From Mesorhizobium sp. STM 4661 (GTDB lineage: Bacteria > Pseudomonadota > Alphaproteobacteria > Rhizobiales > Rhizobiaceae): DNA of 64,000 bases. Below are positions 8,762 through 17,375 of this stretch, one piece after another. The notes under the pieces were generated by a model that saw only the letters and a list, made by a program, of their open reading frames with translations, did no database searches and was not told where the DNA came from. A program made the position numbers and the translations under genes. Within the stretch, counting starts at the first letter, position 1; every line of letters starts with the position of its first letter. The DNA lies in contig NZ_CAAF010000031.1 in the NCBI RefSeq assembly GCF_000359125.1, positions 62,001 to 126,000 of the forward strand, read 5' to 3'.

Positions 8762-10329
8762 TGCGGGATGTGCTGATCGGCATCGACGCCGGCACGTCTG
8801 TCATCAAGTCCGTCGCCTTCGACACGGCGGGCCGGCAGCTCGCGGCTGCGGCGCTGCCGAACAAATATGAGACATTGCCGGGCGGCGGCGCCGAGCAGGA
8901 TCTCGCGCGCACCTGGCTCGATACAGCGACCACCTTGCGCCAGCTCGCCGACAAGGTGCCCAACCTCGCCAGCCGGACCATTGCGATCGCCGTGACCGGG
9001 CAGGGCGACGGCACCTGGCTGATCGACAGGGACGGCGAGCCTGTTGCCAAGGGCTGGCTGTGGCTCGACGCGCGCGCGGCCGCAGTGGTCGAGGAGATCC
9101 GCGCCCGGCCGGAGGATCGGCTGCGCTTCGAAAAGACCGGCAGCGGTCTCGCCGCCTGCCAGCAAGGATCGCAGTTCGCCTTCATGAAGCGCAACATGCC
9201 CGAAATGCTTGGCAAGGCGGCGACAGCGTTCCACTGCAAGGACTGGCTCTATTTCAAGCTGACCGGCGAGCGCGCCACCGACCCGTCGGAGGGGACCTTC
9301 ACCTTCGGCGACTTCCGCACGCGTGGTTACAGCGACGAGGTGCTCGATGTGCTCGGCATTGCCGATCTCCGGCATCTGCTGCCGCCGATCGTCGACGGCA
9401 CCAGGCAGAGCGCCGGCCTGTCGCAAGCGGCGGCTGAAGCCACCGGGCTCATCGCCGGCACGCCTGTCGTGCTCGCCTATGTCGACGTGGTCTGCACCGC
9501 GCTCGGTGCCGGCCTGTTCGATCGAAAGCACAAACCCGGCTGCAGCATCATCGGCTCCACCGGCATGCATATGCGGCTTACCGAGACGGCTGACGAGGTG
9601 GTGCTGAACGAGGCGGCGACCGGCTACACCATGACGATGCCGGCGCCGGGCGTCTTTGCGCAGCTGCAGTCGAACATGGCGGCGACGCTCAACATCGATT
9701 GGGTGCTTGGTCTGGCCTCCGGCATTCTCGCCTCGCAAGGCATCACCCGCAGCAATGGCGAGATGATCGCGCTGGTCGACGAGTGGATATCGTCATCGCA
9801 GCCGGCCTCGCTGCTCTATCAGCCTTATGTGTCTGAGGCCGGCGAGCGGGGCCCGTTCGTCGATGCCAATGCCAGGGCCGGCTTCGTCGGCATTTCGTCG
9901 CGGCACGGCTATGCCGACATGGTCCGTGCCGTTTTCGAAGGGCTGGCCTTCGCGGCGCGCGATTGCTATGCCGCCATGGGTCCGCTGCCACGAGAAATCC
10001 GCCTGACCGGCGGCGCGGCCAGGAGCCCAGCCTTGCGCAAGATCCTGGGCGCCGCGATCGGCGCCGATATTCGCACCAGCGAGCGCGAGGAGGCGGGTGC
10101 CGCGGGCGCCGCCATGATCGCGGCGGTGTGCGTTGGCCAGTACGCATCGATGGACGATTGTGTCGGCGAATGGGTCACGCCGTTGCTTGGCGCGGCGGAG
10201 CCGAGCGACCAAAAACTTGCCGCCATCTACGAGCGGCTTGTTCCATCCTACACATTGGCGCATGAGGCGCTGCGGCCGGTCTGGCGTTCGATGGCCGCGC
10301 CCAGGGCCAAAACTGATCTGACGAACTGA
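8761..10329 (+). CDS. eryA: FGGY-family carbohydrate kinase, erythritol kinase
   Basis: The 522-residue protein has both FGGY kinase domains: the N-terminal phosphate-1 motif GIDAGTSVIKSVAFD (residues 7-21) and the C-terminal LTGGAARSPALRKI (~417-430). Length and domain order match erythritol kinase, which phosphorylates erythritol to D-erythritol 1-phosphate. Co-occurrence with eryB, eryC, eryH and eryI makes this the best call; xylulokinase and glycerol kinase are relatives but fit the neighbourhood less well. Its start codon overlaps the stop of the upstream ATPase gene. The D-2-hydroxyacid dehydrogenase gene that follows, ten bases downstream, is not part of the Brucella eryABCD operon. 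Confidence 0.82.
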   Translation: MRDVLIGIDAGTSVIKSVAFDTAGRQLAAAALPNKYETLPGGGAEQDLARTWLDTATTLRQLADKVPNLASRTIAIAVTGQGDGTWLIDRDGEPVAKGWLWLDARAAAVVEEIRARPEDRLRFEKTGSGLAACQQGSQFAFMKRNMPEMLGKAATAFHCKDWLYFKLTGERATDPSEGTFTFGDFRTRGYSDEVLDVLGIADLRHLLPPIVDGTRQSAGLSQAAAEATGLIAGTPVVLAYVDVVCTALGAGLFDRKHKPGCSIIGSTGMHMRLTETADEVVLNEAATGYTMTMPAPGVFAQLQSNMAATLNIDWVLGLASGILASQGITRSNGEMIALVDEWISSSQPASLLYQPYVSEAGERGPFVDANARAGFVGISSRHGYADMVRAVFEGLAFAARDCYAAMGPLPREIRLTGGAARSPALRKILGAAIGADIRTSEREEAGAAGAAMIAAVCVGQYASMDDCVGEWVTPLLGAAEPSDQKLAAIYERLVPSYTLAHEALRPVWRSMAAPRAKTDLTN

Positions 10330-10339
10330 GAAGTCGAGT

Positions 10340-11380
10340 ATGCGCAAGAAGATAGCGATCATTGGCGACCGTTTCATGCTTCCCGAAGTGTTCCGCGCAA
10401 AAATCGAGCAAGCCTGCGGCGACAGTCTCGACATCCGGACGCTTGAGACGGCATGGCCCGACGAGCCGATGGAATTCGGCAACGCCGCCCTCGGCCTCGA
10501 CAAGGTCAAGGAATATTTCGGCGATCCGGACGAGGTGGTGGCTTTCATCGGCGATGCCGAAATCTTCGTCACTCAGCTCTCGCCGCTCTCCGAAGCCATG
10601 ATGCGGCGCTTGCCGGCGCTCAAGCTGGTTGCGGTGTCGCGCGGCGGCCCGATCAACATCGACATGGCCGCCGCCAAAGCGCACGGCATCACCGTGGTCA
10701 ATGTTCCCGGCCGCAATGCCAGTGCGGTGGCCGAATTCACCATCGGCGCCATCCTTGCCGAGACCAGGCTGATCCGCGTTGGGCATGAAGCCTTGCGCAA
10801 GGGCGAATGGCGCGGCGATCTCTACCGGGCCGACCGCACCGGCCGCGAGCTCGGCGAAATGACCGTCGGCGTCATCGGCTACGGCAATATCGGCACCAGG
10901 CTGGTCCGCCTGCTGCGCGCCTTCGGCTGCCATATCCTGGTCTCCGATCCCTATGTGCAGTTGAGCGCGGACGACCGCAATGCCGGCGTCGAACTCGTCG
11001 CGCTCGACGACCTTCTCGCTCGCTCCGACGTGGTGACGCTGCATTCCCGGGTGACCGCTGAGACCCGCGGCCTGATCAACAAGGACACCATCGCCCGGAT
11101 GAAGCCGGGGGTGATCTTCATCAACACCGCGCGCGGGCCGCTGGTCGACTATGACGCGCTCTACGAGGCATTGGTGTCCGGCCAGATCGCCAGCGCCATG
11201 CTGGAAACCTTCGCGGTCGAGCCGGTGCCCGCCGACTGGCCGCTGCTGCAATTGCCGAACGTGACCCTGACGCCGCACATCGCCGGCGCCTCGGTGCGCA
11301 CCGTCACCTATGCCGCCGAACAGGCCGCCGAGGAGGTGCGCCGTTACATCGCCGGACTGCCACCGGTCAATCCGTGCTGA
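10340..11380 (+). CDS. D-isomer-specific 2-hydroxyacid dehydrogenase (SerA-like)
   Basis: The 346-residue NAD-dependent enzyme has a split catalytic domain around a Rossmann domain with GVIGYGNIG (~175-183). The catalytic set is complete: the Arg in NTARGPLVD, the Glu in METFAVEP and the His in LTPHIAGAS. It interconverts a D-2-hydroxyacid and its 2-oxoacid; the substrate is unknown. Lying between eryA and eryB in one transcription unit, it may handle a side product of polyol catabolism such as a four-carbon aldonate, but that is inference. Phosphoglycerate dehydrogenase function is less likely because there is no ACT domain and the context is catabolic. Confidence 0.85.
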   Translation: MRKKIAIIGDRFMLPEVFRAKIEQACGDSLDIRTLETAWPDEPMEFGNAALGLDKVKEYFGDPDEVVAFIGDAEIFVTQLSPLSEAMMRRLPALKLVAVSRGGPINIDMAAAKAHGITVVNVPGRNASAVAEFTIGAILAETRLIRVGHEALRKGEWRGDLYRADRTGRELGEMTVGVIGYGNIGTRLVRLLRAFGCHILVSDPYVQLSADDRNAGVELVALDDLLARSDVVTLHSRVTAETRGLINKDTIARMKPGVIFINTARGPLVDYDALYEALVSGQIASAMLETFAVEPVPADWPLLQLPNVTLTPHIAGASVRTVTYAAEQAAEEVRRYIAGLPPVNPC

Positions 11381-11429
11381 AAGTCGCAGGAGCCATGAAG
11401 TATTTGCTACGCATCGAGGGTCCGGCGGG

Positions 11430-12947
11430 ATGAGCGGCGATACCGAGGTCGCCGACCTCTTCGTCATCGGCGGTGGCGTCAACGGTGCCGGCATCGCGCG
11501 CGACGCCGCCGGCCGTGGCCTTTCCGTCATCCTTTGCGAAAAGGACGATCTCGCCGAAGGCACCAGCTCGCGGTCGGGCAAGCTCGTCCATGGCGGTCTG
11601 CGCTATCTCGAGTATTACGAATTCCGGCTGGTACGGGAGGCGCTGATCGAGCGCGAAGTGCTGCTGGAATCGGCGCCGCACATCATCTGGCCGATGCGCT
11701 TCGTGCTGCCGCACAGCCCAGACGACCGGCCGGCATGGCTGGTCCGGCTCGGCCTGTTCCTCTACGACCATCTTGGGGGACGCAAGCGGCTGCCGGCCAC
11801 CCGCACGCTGAACCTGCGCACCGCGCCCGAAGGCGCGCCGATCAAGGAGGCGTTCAGGCGCGGCTTCGAATATTCCGACTGCTGGGTCGACGACGCCCGC
11901 CTCGTCCTCCTCAATGCGCTCGACGCCGCGGAACGGGGAGCCAGGGTCTTCACCCGAACCGCCTGCACCGCCGCCCGCCGCGAGAACGGCCTGTGGTCGG
12001 TCGAGATGCGCGACGGCAGGACCGGTGTCAAAACCACGGTGCGGGCACGGGCGCTGATCAACGCCGCCGGACCCTGGGTCAACGACATCATCAACCGTGT
12101 TGCCGGCCAGAATTCCAGGCGCAATGTCCGCCTGGTCAAAGGCAGCCACATCGTCGTGCCGAAGTTCTGGGAGGGGCGGCAGGCCTATCTCATCCAGAAC
12201 AGCGACAAGCGGGTTATCTTCATCAATCCCTACCAGAACGATCTCGCTTTGATCGGCACCACCGACATTCCCTACGAAGGGCGACCGGAAGACGTCAAGG
12301 CGGAGACCAGCGAGATCGATTATCTGATCAAGGTCGTCAATCGCTACTTCAAGCGCGGGCCTGCCCGCAGCGATGTCGTCCATTCGTTCTCCGGTGTCAG
12401 GCCACTCTATGACGACAACGCCGACAATCCGAGCGCGGTGACCCGAGACTATATCTTCGAGCTCGACGCATCGTCGGGGCAGGCCCCGCTGCTCTCGGTC
12501 TTCGGCGGCAAGATCACCACTTTCCGCAAGCTGGCCGAACACGCGCTGGACCGGATCGCCCCTTTCTTTCCAGCGATGGGCAAGCCCTGGACATCGAAAG
12601 GGCATCTGCCCGGCGGCGACATCGCCAACGCCGACTTCGAGCAATTCCTCGGCGACCTCGGCCGCGACTATCCCTGGATGCCGGCATCCCTCACCAAGCA
12701 CTATGGCCGGCTCTACGGCACAAGGACGCGCGTTCTGGTCGGTTCGGCGCGCTCGCTCGCCGACTTGGGGCGGCGTTTCGGCAAGGATTTCTTCGAGCGC
12801 GAAGCCAATTACCTGTTCGAGCATGAATGGGCGCTGACATCAGCCGATATTCTGGAACGGCGCACCAAGCATGGCCTGCATCTGTCGTCCGCGGAAAGAA
12901 CCGCATTCGAGGACTGGTGCGTCGGCCGGCTGGCAAAGGCGGGCTGA
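11430..12947 (+). CDS. eryB: D-erythritol 1-phosphate dehydrogenase (GlpD family)
   Basis: This 505-residue FAD-dependent protein has the N-terminal dinucleotide motif VIGGGVNGAGIARDAAGRGL (residues 11-30), the GlpD family signature TSSRSGKLVHGGLRYLE (~45-62), and FSGVRPLYDD in the substrate domain. EryB oxidises D-erythritol 1-phosphate to D-erythrulose 1-phosphate and, like GlpD, probably passes electrons to quinone at the membrane. It is distinguished from plain glycerol-3-phosphate dehydrogenase mainly by its place between eryA and eryC. The ATG at 11430 follows GAGGGTCCGGCGGG; an open frame extends upstream without a better start. The stop overlaps the eryC start by one base. Confidence 0.85.
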   Translation: MSGDTEVADLFVIGGGVNGAGIARDAAGRGLSVILCEKDDLAEGTSSRSGKLVHGGLRYLEYYEFRLVREALIEREVLLESAPHIIWPMRFVLPHSPDDRPAWLVRLGLFLYDHLGGRKRLPATRTLNLRTAPEGAPIKEAFRRGFEYSDCWVDDARLVLLNALDAAERGARVFTRTACTAARRENGLWSVEMRDGRTGVKTTVRARALINAAGPWVNDIINRVAGQNSRRNVRLVKGSHIVVPKFWEGRQAYLIQNSDKRVIFINPYQNDLALIGTTDIPYEGRPEDVKAETSEIDYLIKVVNRYFKRGPARSDVVHSFSGVRPLYDDNADNPSAVTRDYIFELDASSGQAPLLSVFGGKITTFRKLAEHALDRIAPFFPAMGKPWTSKGHLPGGDIANADFEQFLGDLGRDYPWMPASLTKHYGRLYGTRTRVLVGSARSLADLGRRFGKDFFEREANYLFEHEWALTSADILERRTKHGLHLSSAERTAFEDWCVGRLAKAG

Positions 12948-13957
12948 TGACCTTCACGCTGTCCCTCAACACCAATCCGCTGGTCAACCGTTTTGCCGAT
13001 CCGGACGATCTGATCGACACGATCGCTTACGACATCGGCATCAGGGACGTGCAGCTGACGCATGAATTCGTCAATCCCGGCTGGCCGGCGGCGACGATCG
13101 CGAAATTCGTCCGGCTGTTCCGCGGCGCGCTCGACCGCACCGGCGTGCGTGTGACGTCAGGCATGACCGGCCCCTATGGCCGGCTCAATCATTTCGGCCA
13201 TCCCGACGCTGATGTGCGCCGCTACTATGTCGACTGGTTCAAGACTTTCGCCGACATTTCGGCGGAGCTCGGCGCCAGCGGCATGGGCACGCAATTCGCG
13301 ATCTTCACCCACCGGGACTATGACGATCCGGAGCGTCGTACCCGGCTTCTCGACATCGCCATGGAATGCTGGCGCGAGGTTGCCGAACATGCGAAAGCGG
13401 CCGGACTGACCTATCTGTTCTGGGAGCCGATGTCGGTCGGCCGCGAATTCGGCCACACGATCGAGAGCTGCCGGGCGCTGCACCGGGAGATCGAAGCGGC
13501 CGGCATGGCCATTCCGCTGAAGATGATGGTCGACATCGATCATGGCGACGTCACTTCGAGCAATCCCGCCGACATCGACCCCTATGCCTGGACCGAAGCG
13601 TTCCCCCTGGAGTCGCCGATCATCCACATCAAGCAGTCGTCGATGAACAAGGGAGGACACTGGCCCTTTACCGCCGCTTACAATAGGGATGGCCGCATCG
13701 CGCCGGAAAAATTCCTGGAGACGGTGCGGCGCGGCGGCGGCACCGACAATGAGATCTGCCTCGAATTGTCGTTCAGGGAGCGCGAGCCGGTCGATCACCA
13801 GGTCGTCGCCATGATCCGCGAGTCGGTCGACTACTGGGCGCCTTTCATCGACGCCGGCAGGGCGGCAATTCTGCCGCGAAATCGGGCAGGAGCCGAAACA
13901 GCTCCTGCCCGAGAAAGCTCTCAGCCGAATTTCGGATCGAGGCTGCCCGACTTGTAG
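12947..13957 (+). CDS. eryC: D-erythrulose 1-phosphate 3-epimerase
   Basis: The 336-residue sugar-phosphate isomerase/epimerase (xylose-isomerase-like TIM barrel) begins [19 protein letters not shown] after the first residues, in line with EryC proteins. Carboxylate and His residues typical of the barrel's metal site are visible in [24 protein letters not shown] and ICLELSF. EryC converts D-erythrulose 1-phosphate to L-erythrulose 1-phosphate, the EryH substrate. The C-terminal ~25 residues ([16 protein letters not shown]...) are encoded by the terminator hairpin at 13883-13911 and by antisense sequence of the convergent aldolase gene (37-bp overlap). The tail is probably a late extension after loss of an earlier stop. 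Confidence 0.85.
   Translation: MTFTLSLNTNPLVNRFADPDDLIDTIAYDIGIRDVQLTHEFVNPGWPAATIAKFVRLFRGALDRTGVRVTSGMTGPYGRLNHFGHPDADVRRYYVDWFKTFADISAELGASGMGTQFAIFTHRDYDDPERRTRLLDIAMECWREVAEHAKAAGLTYLFWEPMSVGREFGHTIESCRALHREIEAAGMAIPLKMMVDIDHGDVTSSNPADIDPYAWTEAFPLESPIIHIKQSSMNKGGHWPFTAAYNRDGRIAPEKFLETVRRGGGTDNEICLELSFREREPVDHQVVAMIRESVDYWAPFIDAGRAAILPRNRAGAETAPARESSQPNFGSRLPDL
13883..13911. terminator. Bidirectional terminator-like hairpin between eryC and the class II aldolase
   Basis: A perfect 11-bp stem CGGGCAGGAGC (13883-13893) / GCTCCTGCCCG (13901-13911) with a 7-base loop. It lies inside the eryC reading frame and ten bases past the aldolase stop codon. No clear U-run follows on either strand. 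Confidence 0.65.
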
Positions 13958-14985
13958 CGCTTGGCCATTTCCGAGACCGGCAGCGGCTTGATCTTGGGCG
14001 CGTTGCCGGCGGTGCCGAACTGCTCGAAGCGCTCCTTGCACAGCTTCCGCATCGCCGCCATGGCCGGCGTCAGATATTTGCGCGGATCGAATTCCGAAGG
14101 GTTCTCGGTCAGCACCTTGCGGATCGCGCCGGTCAGCGCCATGCGGTTGTCGGTATCGATGTTGATCTTGCGCACGCCGTGCTTGATGCCGCGCTGGATC
14201 TCCTCGACCGGCACGCCCCAGGTCGGCTTCATCTGGCCGCCATATTTGTTGATGATCTCCTGCAGCTCTTCCGGCACCGAGGACGAGCCGTGCATGACGA
14301 GATGCATGTTCGGCAGGCGACGGTGGATCTCCTCGATGACGTTCATGGCGAGCACCGCGCCATCCGGCTTGCGCGAGAATTTGTAGGCGCCGTGGCTGGT
14401 GCCCATGGCAACGGCCAGCGCATCGACATGGGTGTCCTTGACGAACCCCACCGCCTGTTCCGGATCGGTCAAAAGCTGGTCGTGGCTGACGGCGCCTTCG
14501 ACGCCATGGCCGTCCTCCTGTTCGCCGCCGCCCATCTCCAGGGAACCGAGCACGCCGATCTCGCCTTCCACCGACACACCGCCCCAATGCGCCATGTCGA
14601 CGACGCGGCGCGTGATGCCGGAATTATAGGCGTAGTCGGCCGGCGTCTTGCCGTCTTCCTTCAGCGATCCGTCCATCATCACCGAGGTGAAGCCATACTG
14701 GATCGCGGTCACGCAGGTGGCTTCGTTGTTGCCGTGGTCGAGATGCATGCAGACCGGGATATCGGGGTGGATCTCGACCAGCGCATCGATCAGCTTGGCC
14801 AACACGACGTCGTTGGCATAGGCCCGCGCCCCGCGGCTCGCCTGCAGGATGACCGGCGACTTGGTCTCCTCGGCGGCCTCCATGATGGCAAGGCCCTGTT
14901 CCATGTTGTTCATGTTGAAGGCAGGCACGCCATAGCCGTGTTCGGCGGCATGGTCGAGCAATTGTCTCAGTGTGATGCGAGCCAC
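13921..14985 (-). CDS. Class II fructose-bisphosphate aldolase (CbbA subtype)
   Basis: The 354-residue Zn-dependent aldolase carries the metal-binding MHLDHGN motif (~80-86), [29 protein letters not shown] and the phosphate-binding [10 protein letters not shown]. Subtype and length match the CbbA/FbaA proteins of alphaproteobacteria. It splits fructose 1,6-bisphosphate, and CbbA-type enzymes can also join DHAP to D-erythrose 4-phosphate, giving sedoheptulose 1,7-bisphosphate. The GTG at 14985 is chosen because a GGGAGA ribosome-binding site lies ~10 bases upstream and family homology begins there; an ATG at 15153 would add 56 unrelated residues. It is convergent with eryC and divergent from the deoR-eryH-eryI operon, which suggests a link to E4P or triose phosphate production. 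Confidence 0.92.
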   Translation of the reverse strand: MARITLRQLLDHAAEHGYGVPAFNMNNMEQGLAIMEAAEETKSPVILQASRGARAYANDVVLAKLIDALVEIHPDIPVCMHLDHGNNEATCVTAIQYGFTSVMMDGSLKEDGKTPADYAYNSGITRRVVDMAHWGGVSVEGEIGVLGSLEMGGGEQEDGHGVEGAVSHDQLLTDPEQAVGFVKDTHVDALAVAMGTSHGAYKFSRKPDGAVLAMNVIEEIHRRLPNMHLVMHGSSSVPEELQEIINKYGGQMKPTWGVPVEEIQRGIKHGVRKINIDTDNRMALTGAIRKVLTENPSEFDPRKYLTPAMAAMRKLCKERFEQFGTAGNAPKIKPLPVSEMAKRYKSGSLDPKFG

Positions 14986-15179
14986 CCAATAGTCTCCCGT
15001 AGCTGGTTTCAGGCCTGTGGTTGCGAGCCGTCCGGTCGTCGTTCGGCCCGCTGATGCTTCTGGCCGGATTTCCACCGAACCGCAACCTTTGGACATGCCG
15101 CCCGCAGCAATTCTTGTTACAGGACAGCGATCAAAGGCAGAAAAATATCCCAAGAAAATATAACATTATCACAACAAAT

Positions 15180-15210
15180 TTGGTGGAAGTGCGATTTTTT
15201 CTGTTATGAT
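15180..15210 (+). promoter_or_regulatory. Putative promoter of the deoR-eryH-eryI operon
   Basis: TTGGTG (15180-15185) and TATGAT (15205-15210) have a 19-base spacer in an AT-rich patch of an otherwise GC-rich region. A TGATATCA palindrome overlaps the downstream edge and could be an operator. The rest of the aldolase/deoR intergenic stretch shows nothing else clear. Confidence 0.35.
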
Positions 15211-15277
15211 GATATCACATCGGGGCTTGGCTCCGATGGCTTCAGGCGAGCCGAGGTTCGCAAAAATAGGCTCGGCA

Positions 15278-16045
15278 ATGAAGAGCGACAGCCGGCGGCA
15301 AGGCATTATGGATTTTCTGATGGACGCGGGCACGGCGAGTGTCGACGACCTTGCCTCGCGTTTCAGCGTGTCCAAGATGACTGTCCATCGCGACCTCGAC
15401 GAGCTCGAGGAAAGCGGTTTCCTGCGCAAGGTGCGCGGCGGCGCCTCGATCCAGTCGAGCGGCCTTTTCGAGAGCGATTTTCGCTACCGCCAGAAACAGG
15501 CGGGCGAAGAGAAGAGACGCCTGGCCGCTGCCGCGGTGGCGATGATCGAACCCGGCCAGACGGTGATCATCGATGACGGCTCGACGGCGGGCGGCATTGC
15601 CGGACATTTGGCCGACCTGCGGCCGCTGACGGTGATCTCCAACAATCTGGCCGTCATCCAGGAGCTGGCCGGCGTCGGCGGCATCACCCTGATCGCGCTC
15701 GGCGGCCAGTACAGCAAGAAGTTTCACGGCTTCTTCGGGCTGCTTGCCGAGGATACGTTGAAATCACTGCGCGCCGACGTGGCGTTCCTGTCGTCGTCGG
15801 CCATCCACGGCGCTTCCGCCTTCCATCAGGACCAGGAGGTGGTCCAGACCAAGCGGCTGATGATGGCCGCCGCCGCACGCAACTATCTGCTGGTCGATCA
15901 TGGCAAGTTCGGCCGCACGGCGCTGCATTTCCTGACCGATCTCAAGGCATTCGACACCGTCTTCACCGGCCGTGAGCCTGAGCCGCAAATGCGCCAGGCG
16001 CTGGATGCCGCCGGCGTTTCGGTAACAGTAGTCGATAAGAACTGA
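15278..16045 (+). CDS. DeoR-family transcriptional regulator of the eryH-eryI operon
   Basis: The 255-residue protein has an N-terminal DeoR helix-turn-helix (residues ~6-60; ASVDDLASRFSVSKMTVHRDLDEL cut: DLASRFSVSKMTVHRDL) and a C-terminal DeoRC sensor domain (~75-235; IIDDGSTAGGIAGHL, VISNNLAVIQEL, LLVDHGKFG). DeoR proteins sense sugar phosphates. The gene is first in a tight operon with eryH (9 bases on) and eryI, the same order as the Brucella deoR-tpiA2-rpiB operon used for erythritol. The ATG at 15278 gives the usual family length; two in-frame ATGs upstream (15206, 15236) would add non-homologous residues. Confidence 0.85.
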   Translation: MKSDSRRQGIMDFLMDAGTASVDDLASRFSVSKMTVHRDLDELEESGFLRKVRGGASIQSSGLFESDFRYRQKQAGEEKRRLAAAAVAMIEPGQTVIIDDGSTAGGIAGHLADLRPLTVISNNLAVIQELAGVGGITLIALGGQYSKKFHGFFGLLAEDTLKSLRADVAFLSSSAIHGASAFHQDQEVVQTKRLMMAAAARNYLLVDHGKFGRTALHFLTDLKAFDTVFTGREPEPQMRQALDAAGVSVTVVDKN

Positions 16046-16054
16046 GGAGGACGC

Positions 16055-16822
16055 GTGGTCTACTGGGTCGGTACAAGCTGGAAAATGAACAAGACGCTCG
16101 CCGAGGCGCTTGCTTTCGCAAAAGCGCTGGCCGGCTTCGTGCCGGGCTTCGACGATCGTATCCAGCCCTTCGTCATTCCGCCCTTCACGGCGGTGCGCGA
16201 GGTCAAGCAGGCGCTGTCGTCGACGCGGATCAAGGTTGGTGCGCAGAACATGCACTGGGCAGACGCGGGCGCCTGGACCGGCGAGATCTCGCCGCTGATG
16301 CTGACCGATTGCGGGCTCGATCTTGTCGAGCTCGGCCACAGCGAACGGCGCGAGCATTTCGGCGAGACCGACCATGCGGTCGGCCTGAAGACCGCGGCGG
16401 CGGTGAAGCATGGTTTGATACCACTGATCTGCGTCGGCGAGACGCTTGCCGAGCGCGAGAGCGGCAAGGCTGAGGCCGTGCTGACCGCGCAGGTGCAAGG
16501 CGCGTTGCAATTCCTCGAAGGCGAGGCAAGGGGAGAAAAAATCCTGTTTGCCTATGAGCCGGTCTGGGCGATCGGCGACAAGGGCATTCCGGCCAGCTCC
16601 GACTATGCCGACAGGCAGCAGGCGCTGATCAAGGAAGTGGCCGCCGCGGTGCTGCCATCCACACCATCGGTGCTCTATGGCGGCAGCGTCAATCCCGGGA
16701 ATGCCGCCGAACTGATCGGCCAGCCGTATGTCGACGGCCTGTTCATCGGCCGCTCGGCCTGGCAGGCCGAGGGCTATATCGACATCCTCGGCCGCGCCTC
16801 GGCGGCGATCTCAAATCGATAG
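16055..16822 (+). CDS. eryH: Triosephosphate isomerase family, L-erythrulose 1-phosphate isomerase
   Basis: The 255-residue TIM-barrel isomerase has Lys10 in SWKMN, His95 in ELGHSERRE, Glu168 in FAYEPVWAIG and the phosphate loop LYGGSVNPGN near 206-215. The N-terminal motif reads GTSWKMN, with Ser where ordinary triosephosphate isomerases have Asn (GNWKMN), which is compatible with a changed substrate. In Brucella the equivalent EryH (TpiA2) converts L-erythrulose 1-phosphate to D-erythrulose 4-phosphate. The GTG start at 16055 follows GAGGAGG (16044-16050). It would also receive L-erythrulose 1-phosphate from the nearby D-apiose genes and possibly from the DhaKL-type kinase. A general glycolytic role is less likely given the operon. 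Confidence 0.85.
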   Translation: MVYWVGTSWKMNKTLAEALAFAKALAGFVPGFDDRIQPFVIPPFTAVREVKQALSSTRIKVGAQNMHWADAGAWTGEISPLMLTDCGLDLVELGHSERREHFGETDHAVGLKTAAAVKHGLIPLICVGETLAERESGKAEAVLTAQVQGALQFLEGEARGEKILFAYEPVWAIGDKGIPASSDYADRQQALIKEVAAAVLPSTPSVLYGGSVNPGNAAELIGQPYVDGLFIGRSAWQAEGYIDILGRASAAISNR

Positions 16823-16843
16823 AACAGGAAAGGACAAAAAAAA

Positions 16844-17287
16844 ATGAAAATAGCCATTGGAGCCGACAGCGCCGGCAAGCCGCTGCTCGACGTCATCGCC
16901 GCCCATCTCGCCACCAAGCCCGGCCTCACCGTCAGCGATCTCAGCCAGGCCGGCTACTATGCCGACCTGTCGCGGAAGCTCGCTCAGACCATCCTCGATG
17001 GCGAGAATGATCGCGGCATCCTGTTTTGCGGCACCGGCATCGGCGTTTCCATCTCGGCCAACAAGGTACCCGGCATTCGCGCCGCGCTCACCCATGACAC
17101 CTATTCGGCGGAGCGCGCGGCGAAATCCAACAATGCGCAGATCATCACCATGGGCGCCCGCGTCATCGGCCCGGAACTGGCCAAGGCGATCGTCGACACC
17201 TGGCTGGCCTCGGAGTTCGATGAGAAGGGCCCATCGGCCGGCAATGTCCAGGCAATCGACAGGCTCGACGCGGCGAAGGCAGGCTAG
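16844..17287 (+). CDS. eryI: RpiB-family D-erythrulose 4-phosphate isomerase
   Basis: The 147-residue RpiB/LacAB-type aldose-ketose isomerase has the active-site Cys62 in [21 protein letters not shown] and [14 protein letters not shown]. In Brucella the matching EryI converts D-erythrulose 4-phosphate to D-erythrose 4-phosphate, which enters the pentose phosphate pathway. It is the last gene of the deoR-eryH-eryI operon, 21 bases behind eryH and preceded by AGGAAAGG. Ribose 5-phosphate isomerase activity is possible. It is followed by a palindromic repeat facing the convergent kinase genes. Confidence 0.87.
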   Translation: MKIAIGADSAGKPLLDVIAAHLATKPGLTVSDLSQAGYYADLSRKLAQTILDGENDRGILFCGTGIGVSISANKVPGIRAALTHDTYSAERAAKSNNAQIITMGARVIGPELAKAIVDTWLASEFDEKGPSAGNVQAIDRLDAAKAG

Positions 17288-17288
17288 A

Positions 17289-17375
17289 GCATCGGACCCA
17301 AAAGCGGGTAACGATTTTGGGAAATTCCGACTCTCAAACAAAGAGTTAGAGCGGCAAGCGGATTCGTCGCTCTAA
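17289..17375. repeat. Palindromic intergenic repeat / bidirectional terminator
   Basis: It fills the gap between convergent eryI and dhaL. CCCAAAA (17297-17303) pairs with TTTTGGG (17315-17321), and the segment beginning AGAGCGGC (17349) is closed by GTCGCTCT. The start AGAGCATCGGACCCAAAA is of a type seen repeatedly in Mesorhizobium intergenic regions and resembles the repeats at 276-320 and 61478-61530. Confidence 0.55.
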
